A stretch of DNA of 64,000 nucleotides from Thermotogota bacterium. GTDB lineage: Bacteria > Thermotogota > Thermotogae > Thermotogales > DSM-5069. The translations under genes were made by a program, and so were the position numbers. Below, piece after piece: positions 17,017 to 24,200 of this stretch. Within the stretch, counting starts at the first letter, position 1; every line of letters starts with the position of its first letter. The notes under the pieces are model-generated. The model did no database searches, had not been told where the DNA came from, and worked only from the letters and a program-made list of their open reading frames with translations. Where the stretch lies: positions 124,001 to 188,000 of the forward strand of contig JAKPGA010000022.1 of the NCBI GenBank assembly GCA_029551145.1, read 5' to 3'.

Positions 17017-17906
17017 TTACCTCCATAGAAATCATTGTAGAATTTCTCTATGAAATCTATAATTTGTGGTGCAGGAGACGAGAGTAGATTACCGTCATAG
17101 ACATAGATTCGATCGTTTTTGACTGCCTTGATGTTTCTGAAAGCTGAGAACTGTTTTATCTTGTCTTTCACTTGTTCTTCTGCTCCGGGCATATAATTGG
17201 CAACAATGATTACATCTGGATTTTGAGCGACAATGAATTCAACCGACAGCGGTAACCAACCATTTGGTCCTGTGTAAACTCCCGCGACGTTGACTCCTCC
17301 TGCGAAGGCTATCATTTCATTCAAGTATGAACCTTGACCGCAAGTCCAAATCTCACGTATATCAGCTCCTGGGGCATCGGACAGATAAACAACCTTGATC
17401 CTTTTCTCCAGCGGAACGCCGTATGCCTTCTTGGCTATCGACAGGTACGAATTCTGCAGTTGGGTCACAAGTTTCCTTGCTTCGTCAGTCCTTCCAACAA
17501 TAGTACCCACCAAGATCAGATCATCCAATATCTGCTGTACAGTGTTTGCATTCAAGACGACGGTGGTGATCTTCTGCTCTTCAAGTTTTGTGATTTCTGG
17601 TAATTGAAATCCCCCAAAAGTGAATACTACATCTGGTTTCAAACTCACTATTTTCTCAACGTTCAGTGGGGTCAAATCACCTATTCTTTCTGCGCTATAG
17701 TCATCCCAATTGGTAACTCCAACGATCTTGCTTTCGACCCCAAGGTACTGAAGATACTTTGTCGCTACAGGTGCAGCACATACTATTCTCTGCGGTTCAA
17801 AAGCTATTGTGACCACTCTTCCCACATCATCCACAATAGTCAACGGATAGGCCTGGACTACGATCCAAAGAACGGCAATCAGAAGAAACATCAGAACTCT
17901 TTTCAC
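17013..17906 (-). CDS. btuF: Periplasmic cobalamin-binding protein (BtuF-like, class III solute-binding)
   Basis: The 297-residue protein has a signal peptide (residues 1-19, KRVLMFLLIAVLWIVVQA) without a lipobox and a class III binding-protein fold: PQRIVCAAPVATKYLQYLG, SLKPDVVFTFGG near 90, a long linking helix near 135-165, and VAQNPDVIIVANY near 225. GTG at 17906 is chosen because AAAGGAGGTAGG stands directly upstream; an upstream frame extension runs into the riboswitch. First gene of btuFCD, so probably controlled by cobalamin. Confidence 0.85.
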   Translation of the reverse strand: MKRVLMFLLIAVLWIVVQAYPLTIVDDVGRVVTIAFEPQRIVCAAPVATKYLQYLGVESKIVGVTNWDDYSAERIGDLTPLNVEKIVSLKPDVVFTFGGFQLPEITKLEEQKITTVVLNANTVQQILDDLILVGTIVGRTDEARKLVTQLQNSYLSIAKKAYGVPLEKRIKVVYLSDAPGADIREIWTCGQGSYLNEMIAFAGGVNVAGVYTGPNGWLPLSVEFIVAQNPDVIIVANYMPGAEEQVKDKIKQFSAFRNIKAVKNDRIYVYDGNLLSSPAPQIIDFIEKFYNDFYGGK

Positions 17907-17933
17907 TTTTCCTACCTCCTTTGCAAAATTTTT

Positions 17934-17964
17934 CACCACCTTCTTGGTTCCGAAGAAAGTGGTG
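17934..17964 (-). promoter_or_regulatory. Expression-platform stem-loop after the cobalamin riboswitch
   Basis: A 12-bp stem (17934-17945 with 17953-17964, one G-U pair, 7-base loop) stands between the aptamer B12 box and the btuF ribosome site. On the minus strand it is followed by GAAAAATTTT rather than a clean U-run, so it could be a weak terminator or an anti-sequestor switch. Confidence 0.55.
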
Positions 17965-17971
17965 CAGTCAG

Positions 17972-18130
17972 TCAAAGGGCAGGTCTCCCGACTCCCGGAT
18001 CACCCTACTCCCCACACCTTCCCAGCTCAGGCCAGTGGTATCTGTGGGTTTCGTCCCCGGTCACGGTGGCGCCCCCGTGCCGGAATCTCACCGGCTTCCC
18101 TTTTAAACCTCCTGTGGTACCCTCTGACGC
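17972..18130 (-). ncRNA. Cobalamin riboswitch
   Basis: Read on the minus strand the region holds the aptamer landmarks in order: a GGTTTAAAAGGGAA-like element near 18105-18118, CCGGTGAGATTCCGGC near 18080-18097, a GATACCACTGG core segment near 18030-18045, and the B12 box GGGAGACCTGCCC at about 17978-17990. These are the conserved blocks of the adenosylcobalamin-type aptamer. It sits in the leader of btuFCD and should repress the importer when cobalamin is plentiful. Confidence 0.92.
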
Positions 18131-18137
18131 CTCTTAT

Positions 18138-19382
18138 TCACTTTTCGTTTGTATTATACAACGAAGTTATTCCACTGAACAAGACCGGGAATAGGTATGT
18201 CATCAACGGAAGAAACAATCGAACTTCACGTGCCGCGCCCATTGTCACATTTAATATGATGAACGGGATCATCCACAACCACGTTTTTCTATAAAACTCG
18301 TATTCTCTGATCTTGGTGACGAAAAGCAACGGTAAACTAAGGAAGACTAAAGGATACACCAGTGCCCAAGGATCTTGCAAATTCTCTTCTAATATCACAG
18401 ACAGCGTGTAGTAAACAGCATTTGGGAAAAAGACCTTGGCAAGTAGATAAGTCATTAGAAGCGGTATACAAACCATCAAGCTATGCGTGATTAGTTTTTT
18501 TCTACTCAAAGAAAAGTTGTAGAGACTGTATACAACTGCTGTGAACAATGCATGATCTGTTCTAACAAAAGACTGAACAACGACAAGTGAAAGTAAAACC
18601 CACCAAGGTTTTTTCTGATGTATCAGGAGCAGCCCACTGCTGAAAAGAAACAGGGAAATAAGAAATTCCTGCTGTCCGAAATCACCGTAAGCAAATATGA
18701 GAAAAACAGAGTATGCAAACAGTGAAACATAGGAAACAAACTCACTTGTGAAAGTCTTCATCCAAAAATACAAAACCAGAAGGATCAATATGGTGAACAC
18801 AAACCTCATAGTAGCGTAGCCATGGACAACTTTACTCAAATCGCTGTTTCTATCAAAAACATCTGTTATATTATCAGGCATCTGTTTGAAGAATTGTTCA
18901 ATGAATGGGAAAGGATCTTTTATCCATTCCTTCCATCCGAAGTTATTCACCACGCCAAGGAGTAAGTTCGCAGTTAATGGGTTCTTCGTCGCTTCAAGCA
19001 ATTTTTCTTTTATAAAGGCTTCCAGTTCTTCGGCGATTTTCTCTCTTTCTTCAGGAGAAATATGAGCGGTGAGATTCAATTCATTTTCTTTTTGAACAAA
19101 TGGGCGTTTATCAAAGCCAAGCCAACGTTCCAGTTTTATGTAAGTGTTGCAATACCATCTGAGAGGTGAGTACTTGAACACGTACTCAACTAAGGGATAG
19201 GGAGCGTATCTGTATTGATTTGGAGCAGAACCTTTACCCTCAAGGAGTTTACGATGAGAGTCGTATAAGAATATCCTTCCAGCAATGCTAAAACTGTTTT
19301 CAACAAGCCAGAATCCCGCTGAAGTAACAACATAGGATATTACCACTATTGTCAAAATCAATAGAATTGTCTTCTTTCTCAT
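18138..19382 (-). CDS. Polytopic membrane protein, possible GT-C-fold glycosyltransferase
   Basis: The 414-residue protein has one N-terminal membrane segment (about 7-28), a large loop to about 195 with charged helices, then eight or nine membrane segments. GT-C-like traits are an early acidic residue in the first loop (YDSHRKLL near 39-46), a QYRYAPYP motif near 56-63, and a late AAREVRLFLPLMTYL motif near 383-397. No named family is certain. Its ATG overlaps the stop of the DUF362 gene, so it is the distal gene of the UbiA cassette. A lipid-linked sugar transferase function is an inference from topology and context. Confidence 0.6.
   Translation of the reverse strand: MRKKTILLILTIVVISYVVTSAGFWLVENSFSIAGRIFLYDSHRKLLEGKGSAPNQYRYAPYPLVEYVFKYSPLRWYCNTYIKLERWLGFDKRPFVQKENELNLTAHISPEEREKIAEELEAFIKEKLLEATKNPLTANLLLGVVNNFGWKEWIKDPFPFIEQFFKQMPDNITDVFDRNSDLSKVVHGYATMRFVFTILILLVLYFWMKTFTSEFVSYVSLFAYSVFLIFAYGDFGQQEFLISLFLFSSGLLLIHQKKPWWVLLSLVVVQSFVRTDHALFTAVVYSLYNFSLSRKKLITHSLMVCIPLLMTYLLAKVFFPNAVYYTLSVILEENLQDPWALVYPLVFLSLPLLFVTKIREYEFYRKTWLWMIPFIILNVTMGAAREVRLFLPLMTYLFPVLFSGITSLYNTNEK
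18153..18182 (-). promoter_or_regulatory. Promoter of the riboswitch-btuFCD transcript
   Basis: TATAAT (minus 18158-18153) is preceded after 18 bases by TTGTTC (18182-18177). It lies inside the 3' end of the upstream membrane-protein gene, and predicts a start just before the aptamer. Confidence 0.55.
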
Positions 19383-20464
19383 CTATACCTCTCCCACAGT
19401 CTTCCCCATGGACTTGTTCTCTTCCACTCTTCGAAAATCTTCTTGCCTTTGAAGTTCCACCAGAACCTATCGTGATAAATCTCCGAGGCGAGAACGAAGA
19501 TGTAGACCAAAGGTGTTCTGAAAAACAACCTCTGGAATCTCTTCAGCGGACCGAACCAGAGAAGATCTCCAACTCTGCTCGCCAGGTTGTCTCCAACTGT
19601 GAAGCCATAATTCAAATCACCTATCTCATGCCCCACAATTTCTATGTTCTCAAGTCTTCCGTTTCCCAAACCTTCCTCGTCTGCCATCTTTATGTAATCA
19701 ATGGTCATTGGATCAAAACCCATTATCTTTGCAGCAACAGCATCTATTGCGACTTGATCTCCGCTGGCTAAGATCAGATCGGTCTGTACAGGTTTGAGCG
19801 TTCGAGGGCCAGGTCCATTACCAGCGGTTGTCCCATCCATCACAGCGAAAATCCCTGAATGAATCTCTTTTTGAATCTTCAACAAATCAACAAGTGTTTC
19901 GTGAATCCAGCTATGTGCGTAATGTCTTTTTGTATTCAAAAGTCCCCCGAAGGCATTTTTCATCGCACCAGTTGTGGTAGTGTAGATGTGGCACTTCATA
20001 GTTGGTAGATGAACTATGTTCTTACCAAAGAAATAATCTGGCAACTTTATGCCTTCAGGGAAAATCCTGTCAAGTGCCCTGAGTTTTGCTTTGGGCTTGT
20101 AATCAATCCACTTCATATCATGCTCTTCAAAGTTATAGAGCACAGGTATTTGATACTTCGAATAGACAATGTCAAATTTGTTCGACTTTTCTCCGTGTTT
20201 TGGTCGAGTAACAACTGTCTTGTTTTCGACTGCCACGATCTTTTCAAATCCACGACTTCTCAGACTCATGATAGTTCCTTCAAGCTGCCATGGAGTAGTA
20301 TTCGCCGATGGCATTGGAAGATGCCATGATATGTTGTCTTTTAGAATCGTTACGGCACTCTTGTCAAGAAATCCCTCGATCTCTGCCAATCGAGTTAGTC
20401 TCACATAATCCTCCAAAACAGTTTCAGGAGACGTCTTAAGTACCGCTACTTTTGACTTTTTCAA
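19379..20464 (-). CDS. DUF362 domain protein
   Basis: The 361-residue protein matches DUF362 (COG2006): an N-terminal KVAVLKTSPET, ILKDNISWHLPMPSANTTPW near 42-61, FGKNIVHLPTMKCHIYTTTT near 147-166, GAMKNAFGG near 167-175, DGTTAGNGPGPR near 209-220 and SGDQVAIDAVAAKIMGFDP near 233-251. It lacks the ferredoxin-like cysteine cluster that some DUF362 proteins carry. The biochemical function of this family is not established. TTG start behind GAGGTGG. It is placed between a small EamA/SMR-like gene and a polytopic membrane protein. Confidence 0.85.
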   Translation of the reverse strand: MKKSKVAVLKTSPETVLEDYVRLTRLAEIEGFLDKSAVTILKDNISWHLPMPSANTTPWQLEGTIMSLRSRGFEKIVAVENKTVVTRPKHGEKSNKFDIVYSKYQIPVLYNFEEHDMKWIDYKPKAKLRALDRIFPEGIKLPDYFFGKNIVHLPTMKCHIYTTTTGAMKNAFGGLLNTKRHYAHSWIHETLVDLLKIQKEIHSGIFAVMDGTTAGNGPGPRTLKPVQTDLILASGDQVAIDAVAAKIMGFDPMTIDYIKMADEEGLGNGRLENIEIVGHEIGDLNYGFTVGDNLASRVGDLLWFGPLKRFQRLFFRTPLVYIFVLASEIYHDRFWWNFKGKKIFEEWKRTSPWGRLWERYR

Positions 20465-20473
20465 AATACCACC

Positions 20474-20833
20474 TCACATAGTCGAAACGATCCATATTCC
20501 AACTGCTATTATTGCTACCCCAACTATTTTCATGACGGAAAAATCTTCCCTGAAAAGAAAGTGAGAGAAAAGAGAGACAATGATAAATCCAGCACTTGTC
20601 ATCACGGGGTATGCAACACTGAGTTTATTTCTTGTCAAAACAATTGTGTAAAAGACAAAGGCCAAACCGAAACACACCAAACCAGACCATATGTAAACAT
20701 TTTTCAAAGAGGAAACAATAAAGGCACTCAATTTCTTTTCAGATCCCAAAGATGTGGCACCTAACTTCACAAGGACATTTGCAAGTCCATTTGCAACTAT
20801 TGCCATCATCAACATGATAATCTGTTTTGCCAT
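20474..20833 (-). CDS. Small four-helix EamA/SMR-like membrane protein (ArnE/ArnF-like flippase candidate)
   Basis: The 119-residue product has four hydrophobic helices (about 3-20, 36-58, 69-89, 96-116), the size and layout of half-EamA/SMR transporters. Motifs include NGLANVLVKLG in helix 1 and AYPVMTSAGFIIVSL in helix 3, near the family pattern of ArnE/ArnF lipid-sugar flippases. ATG at 20833 is chosen because GGGAGG lies just upstream; a longer frame would overlap the UbiA gene. The neighbouring UbiA prenyltransferase makes flipping of a polyprenyl-linked sugar plausible. Drug export is the alternative. Confidence 0.7.
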   Translation of the reverse strand: MAKQIIMLMMAIVANGLANVLVKLGATSLGSEKKLSAFIVSSLKNVYIWSGLVCFGLAFVFYTIVLTRNKLSVAYPVMTSAGFIIVSLFSHFLFREDFSVMKIVGVAIIAVGIWIVSTM

Positions 20834-20835
20834 GC

Positions 20836-21702
20836 TCAACCTCCCGCGTATATGATCAAAACAACTGTTATGAACCACAGAAAAACCGCAAGTACCATGC
20901 CTCTGTCTTTCATTACAACATCTGTTGGTTCACCATCACCATTTTTCAAAAGTAGGAAGATGTATCTAAATACACCATAAACAACAAATGGTATTGAGTA
21001 ATATAGTTTGTCTGTTTTGAACTGCTCAATTGTCCTTGAGTCGAGAGTGTACAGCGCATAAAACACTACTGCAGCCGTACCAGTTGATACCATAACGTTG
21101 TTTAGAAGGTTTACATCATAAAATCTCAAACTCAGCCTGTGGTTCACACCATCTTCCTGAGATGTGACGATCTCTCCTCTTCTCTTGCCAAAACCAAGAA
21201 AAAGAGCCAAAAAGAACGTGCTTGTCACTAACCAACCGGATGGTGCAACAGATATCGCATAACTACCAGCAATCACTCTGAGCGCAAAGCCAGCAGAGAT
21301 ACAGAAGACATCAATAAGAATGACGTTTTTTCCCTTAAACGTGTAGAAGAAGTTCAAGAGCACATAGAGCACAAGACAAAGGACTACCTTCCAGTTCAAC
21401 AAGGATGCCAGGAAAAATGCAGATATCAACAGCACAAAAGCAACGAAAAAGGCCATACTGACCTTGACCGAACCTGCCGCTATAGGTCTTGTTTTCTTCT
21501 TAGGGTGAAGTCGATCAAAGGGCGCATCCTTAATATCATTCAGGATATAAATGCCGCTGGAAAGTAAACAAAAAGATATGAAGGCAATAATTGAGCTTAA
21601 AACGAAGGTGGTACTTAAAAGCTTCCCCGCAAATACTATCGGAACGACAACAAATAGATTCTTCACCCAATGCTTTGGTCTGATTAACTTGAGAAAACTC
21701 AG
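20836..21702 (-). CDS. UbiA-family polyprenyl-phosphate phosphoribosyltransferase-like enzyme
   Basis: UbiA proteins of this subgroup (decaprenyl-phosphate phosphoribosyltransferase type) move phosphoribose from PRPP onto a polyprenyl phosphate. Seen here: IRPKHWVKNLFVVVP at the N-terminus, first Asp motif NDIKDAPFDRLHP near 55-67, KKKTRPIAAGSV, and the second motif region DVFCISAGFALRVIAGS near 130-146, with about nine membrane segments. The conserved N-terminus is encoded upstream of the first GTG (21666). The only start-like codon with a ribosome site is CTG at 21702, seven bases after AGGAGG, giving 288 residues. First gene of the four-gene cassette. Confidence 0.85.
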   Translation of the reverse strand: MSFLKLIRPKHWVKNLFVVVPIVFAGKLLSTTFVLSSIIAFISFCLLSSGIYILNDIKDAPFDRLHPKKKTRPIAAGSVKVSMAFFVAFVLLISAFFLASLLNWKVVLCLVLYVLLNFFYTFKGKNVILIDVFCISAGFALRVIAGSYAISVAPSGWLVTSTFFLALFLGFGKRRGEIVTSQEDGVNHRLSLRFYDVNLLNNVMVSTGTAAVVFYALYTLDSRTIEQFKTDKLYYSIPFVVYGVFRYIFLLLKNGDGEPTDVVMKDRGMVLAVFLWFITVVLIIYAGG

Positions 21703-21745
21703 AGTCTAACCTCCTAAGGATAGTGTCTGGCGAAATTATACCAGG

Positions 21746-21772
21746 AAAAAAGTGGGGACACAGGTCCCCACT
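21746..21772 (-). terminator. Rho-independent terminator after the sugar ABC ATPase gene
   Basis: A perfect 9-bp stem (AGTGGGGAC at 21751-21759 with GTCCCCACT at 21764-21772, 4-base loop) is followed on the minus strand by TTTTTT. It ends the antitoxin-ATPase transcript and separates it from the UbiA cassette. Confidence 0.9.
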
Positions 21773-21796
21773 ATCTCAAGGATTTTGTGTATTACA

Positions 21797-22900
21797 TCAT
21801 ATTATCGCCTGTTGGGTATCTTTGTCGAAGACGTGAATGGTATTCATGTCAAACACCAGATCGATCTTTTCACCTTCCTTAGCCTTTGTTCTGGGGTCAA
21901 CTCGTGCAACGATAGAATTATCACCAACAGTGACATGCAGCAAAGTTTCGCTACCAAGTGGTTCTACCACATCAACAGTTCCTTGAATGGTGTTTTCGGC
22001 TTGGGGCGCTATAGCAAACAGCTTGTCGAAGATATTTTCTGGTCTTATACCAAAGATGACTTCCTTATCTATCCATTTTTCCAAAATTGTTTCATGCTCC
22101 TTAACAACTTTGACCTTGAAACCAGAAGTGCTTATCCATATGCCCCCGCGTTCAGATACAACAGTTGCATTAATGAAGTTCATCGCTGGACTTCCAATGA
22201 ATCCTGCAACGAAGATGTTAGCCGGTTTATTATAAATCTCATATGGCGAACCGATTTGCTGAATTACACCGTCCTTCATCACAACAATCTTGTCCGCCAT
22301 TGTCATAGCCTCAACCTGATCGTGGGTGACGTAAACTATCGTTGCTTCAAGGCGGTGATGAAGCTTCTTCAATTCACTTCTCATTTGCACTCTCAACTTT
22401 GCATCAAGGTTAGAAAGAGGTTCATCAAACAAAAAGACCTTTGGGTTCCTCACGATAGCCCTTCCCACTGCCACACGCTGCCTTTGTCCACCTGACAACT
22501 GCCTTGGCTTGCGATCGAGCAACTCTTCAATACCAAGTATCTTAGCGGCTTCCTTAACCCTTTTGTCGATCTCCGCTTTCGGGAACTTCCTGAGCTTCAA
22601 ACCAAAAGCCATATTTTCATAAACGGTCATATGAGGATACAGAGCATAGTTCTGAAACACCATTGCGATATCCCTGTCTTTTGGTTCAACATCGTTAACG
22701 ACCTTTCCATCGATCTTGATCGTACCTGACGTAATTTCCTCAAGACCTGCAATCATTCTCAAGGTGGTCGTTTTTCCACAACCAGATGGACCGAGCAGGA
22801 CTACAAACTCCTTGTCATTGATCGTAACGGTTGCTTCTTTGACAGCGACTACTTTGTTCTCGTACACTTTTGTGACCTTCTCAAGGTCTACCTGTGCCAT
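21797..22900 (-). CDS. Stand-alone ABC transporter ATP-binding protein, MsmX/UgpC/MalK type
   Basis: The 367-residue ATPase of carbohydrate importers has Walker A GPSGCGKTT near 36-44, Q-loop FQNYALYPH near 81-89, signature LSGGQRQRVAV near 134-144, Walker B VFLFDEPLSNLD near 154-165, and a C-terminal TOBE/MalK regulatory region (FGIRPENIFD near 280, HVTVGDN). No permease or binding protein is nearby, so it is probably a shared ATPase serving several sugar importers, as MsmX does in Bacillus. ATG behind GAGGAGGTG, three bases after the antitoxin gene. Confidence 0.9.
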   Translation of the reverse strand: MAQVDLEKVTKVYENKVVAVKEATVTINDKEFVVLLGPSGCGKTTTLRMIAGLEEITSGTIKIDGKVVNDVEPKDRDIAMVFQNYALYPHMTVYENMAFGLKLRKFPKAEIDKRVKEAAKILGIEELLDRKPRQLSGGQRQRVAVGRAIVRNPKVFLFDEPLSNLDAKLRVQMRSELKKLHHRLEATIVYVTHDQVEAMTMADKIVVMKDGVIQQIGSPYEIYNKPANIFVAGFIGSPAMNFINATVVSERGGIWISTSGFKVKVVKEHETILEKWIDKEVIFGIRPENIFDKLFAIAPQAENTIQGTVDVVEPLGSETLLHVTVGDNSIVARVDPRTKAKEGEKIDLVFDMNTIHVFDKDTQQAII

Positions 22901-22902
22901 TA

Positions 22903-23169
22903 TTACACCTCCTCAATGTTTTCTTCGAGCAAATGTTGTTGATTTATCTGCCGAAATTTCGATGGATCTCCAATCTCAAGTAAGTAAAGATCGTAAAGAT
23001 CGTCCAGCAACTTAGACATCTTTTTATATCTCTCATAGTCAATCACTACAGCGCATGGTGTACCATTTCTCGTTATGAGTACATCGTTGTTGCGCGCTTT
23101 TTTCACGACCTCAGAGAACTTAGCCTTTGCCTCTGCTAAACTGTAGAATATCTCACCTTCCTTGCGTAT
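22903..23169 (-). CDS. Phd/YefM-family antitoxin-like protein, no adjacent toxin
   Basis: The 88-residue protein reads EIFYSLAEAKAKFSEVVKKA near 7-26, then DVLITRNGTPCAVVIDYERY near 30-49, the standard N-terminal DNA-binding fold of Phd/YefM antitoxins. The first GTG (23106) would delete this first helix. Upstream in frame the only start-like codon with a ribosome site is ATA at 23169, seven bases after GGAGG. Downstream is the sugar ATPase gene at a two-base gap, not a RelE or Doc toxin. It may be a solitary regulator of the transcript, or the toxin may have been lost. Confidence 0.75.
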   Translation of the reverse strand: MRKEGEIFYSLAEAKAKFSEVVKKARNNDVLITRNGTPCAVVIDYERYKKMSKLLDDLYDLYLLEIGDPSKFRQINQQHLLEENIEEV

Positions 23170-23189
23170 AACAAAACCTCCTGACCATA

Positions 23190-23218
23190 ATTATAGTCAA
23201 TTTGACATTCAAAATCAA
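23190..23218 (-). promoter_or_regulatory. Promoter of the antitoxin-ATPase transcript
   Basis: TTGATT (minus 23218-23213) and TATAAT (23195-23190) are separated by 17 bases. The ribosome site begins about eight bases after the -10 box, so the leader is almost absent. Confidence 0.7.
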
Positions 23219-23279
23219 GTTTCAAACTCCACAAGATTTCAAATGATATAATCAGCATGTGAAAACGGGAGGTGATTGC

Positions 23280-24200
23280 GTGAAGATCATAGAATCAGCA
23301 TCCAATTTCAGTGAAGGTAGGCGCGAGGAAGTAGTCAGAGAAATAGTTGCTCAGGCAGAGAATGTGAAAGGTGTCTGGATCCTTGATTGGTCAATGGACA
23401 GCGATCACAACAGATCGGTCGTCACACTTGTTGGAAGCCCTGAACCGTTGCTGAATGTCTTGTTCAATATGACAAAGAAGGCTGCAGAGTTGATAGATCT
23501 GAGAAATCACAAGGGTGAACATCCCAGAATGGGAGCAGCCGATGTGATACCACTGGTTCCAGTTATGGGTTCTGAGATGTCTGAGTGCATCGAACTTTCC
23601 AAAGATTTGGCAAAGAGGATTGGTGAAGAACTGAAGATACCGGTATTCTTGTACGAGAAATCGGCAACCGCTCCGCACAGAGAGAATCTTTCAGAAATAA
23701 GGAAGGGCGAATTCGAGGGATTCTTTGAAAAAATAAAGGACCCGATGTGGAAGCCAGATTTTGGACCAGATCAGGTACACCCAACTGCTGGTGTGACTGC
23801 CGTGGGTGCAAGAGAATATTTGATTGCATTCAATGTGAATCTGGGCACAGACAAAGTCGAAATAGCCGAGAGAATAGCAAAGGCCGTGAGGCACATAAGT
23901 GGTGGCTATCGATATGTGAAAGCAATAGCCGTGGAGTTGAAGGATAAGAACTTAGTTCAGGTTTCGATGAACATGACCAACTATAAAAAGAGCCCTCTTT
24001 TCAGAGTATTTGAAACCATCAAAAGAGAAGCTCAAAGATACGGCGTGTCGGTAATCGGTACAGAGATAATAGGTATGGTTCCCATGCAGGCGATGCTCGA
24101 GGTCGCACAATATTATCTGCAGCTTGACGATTTTGGAATCAACAGAATAATCGAAAACCGGGTTATGGATATCTTGGCAAAAGAAGGTGCCGATAGATAA
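23280..24200 (+). CDS. ftcD: Glutamate formimidoyltransferase (FtcD N-terminal type)
   Basis: The 306-residue single-function enzyme transfers the formimino group of N-formimino-glutamate to tetrahydrofolate, in histidine catabolism. Family motifs are IESASNFSEGR at the N-terminus, DSDHNRSVVTLVG near 42-54, HKGEHPRMGAADVIPLVPV near 77-95 (folate/substrate site with catalytic His), GPDQVHPTAGVTAVGAREYL near 160-179 and FNVNLGT. There is no cyclodeaminase domain. GTG at 23280 follows GGGAGG; an upstream GTG (23259) has no ribosome site. A TATAAT at 23247-23252 may be its -10 box. It is coupled to hutI by TAATG. Confidence 0.92.
   Translation: MKIIESASNFSEGRREEVVREIVAQAENVKGVWILDWSMDSDHNRSVVTLVGSPEPLLNVLFNMTKKAAELIDLRNHKGEHPRMGAADVIPLVPVMGSEMSECIELSKDLAKRIGEELKIPVFLYEKSATAPHRENLSEIRKGEFEGFFEKIKDPMWKPDFGPDQVHPTAGVTAVGAREYLIAFNVNLGTDKVEIAERIAKAVRHISGGYRYVKAIAVELKDKNLVQVSMNMTNYKKSPLFRVFETIKREAQRYGVSVIGTEIIGMVPMQAMLEVAQYYLQLDDFGINRIIENRVMDILAKEGADR

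Noticed and set aside
22903-23106. A full toxin-antitoxin module
   Set aside because: No RelE, Doc or other toxin reading frame is found on either side; the neighbour is an ABC ATPase.
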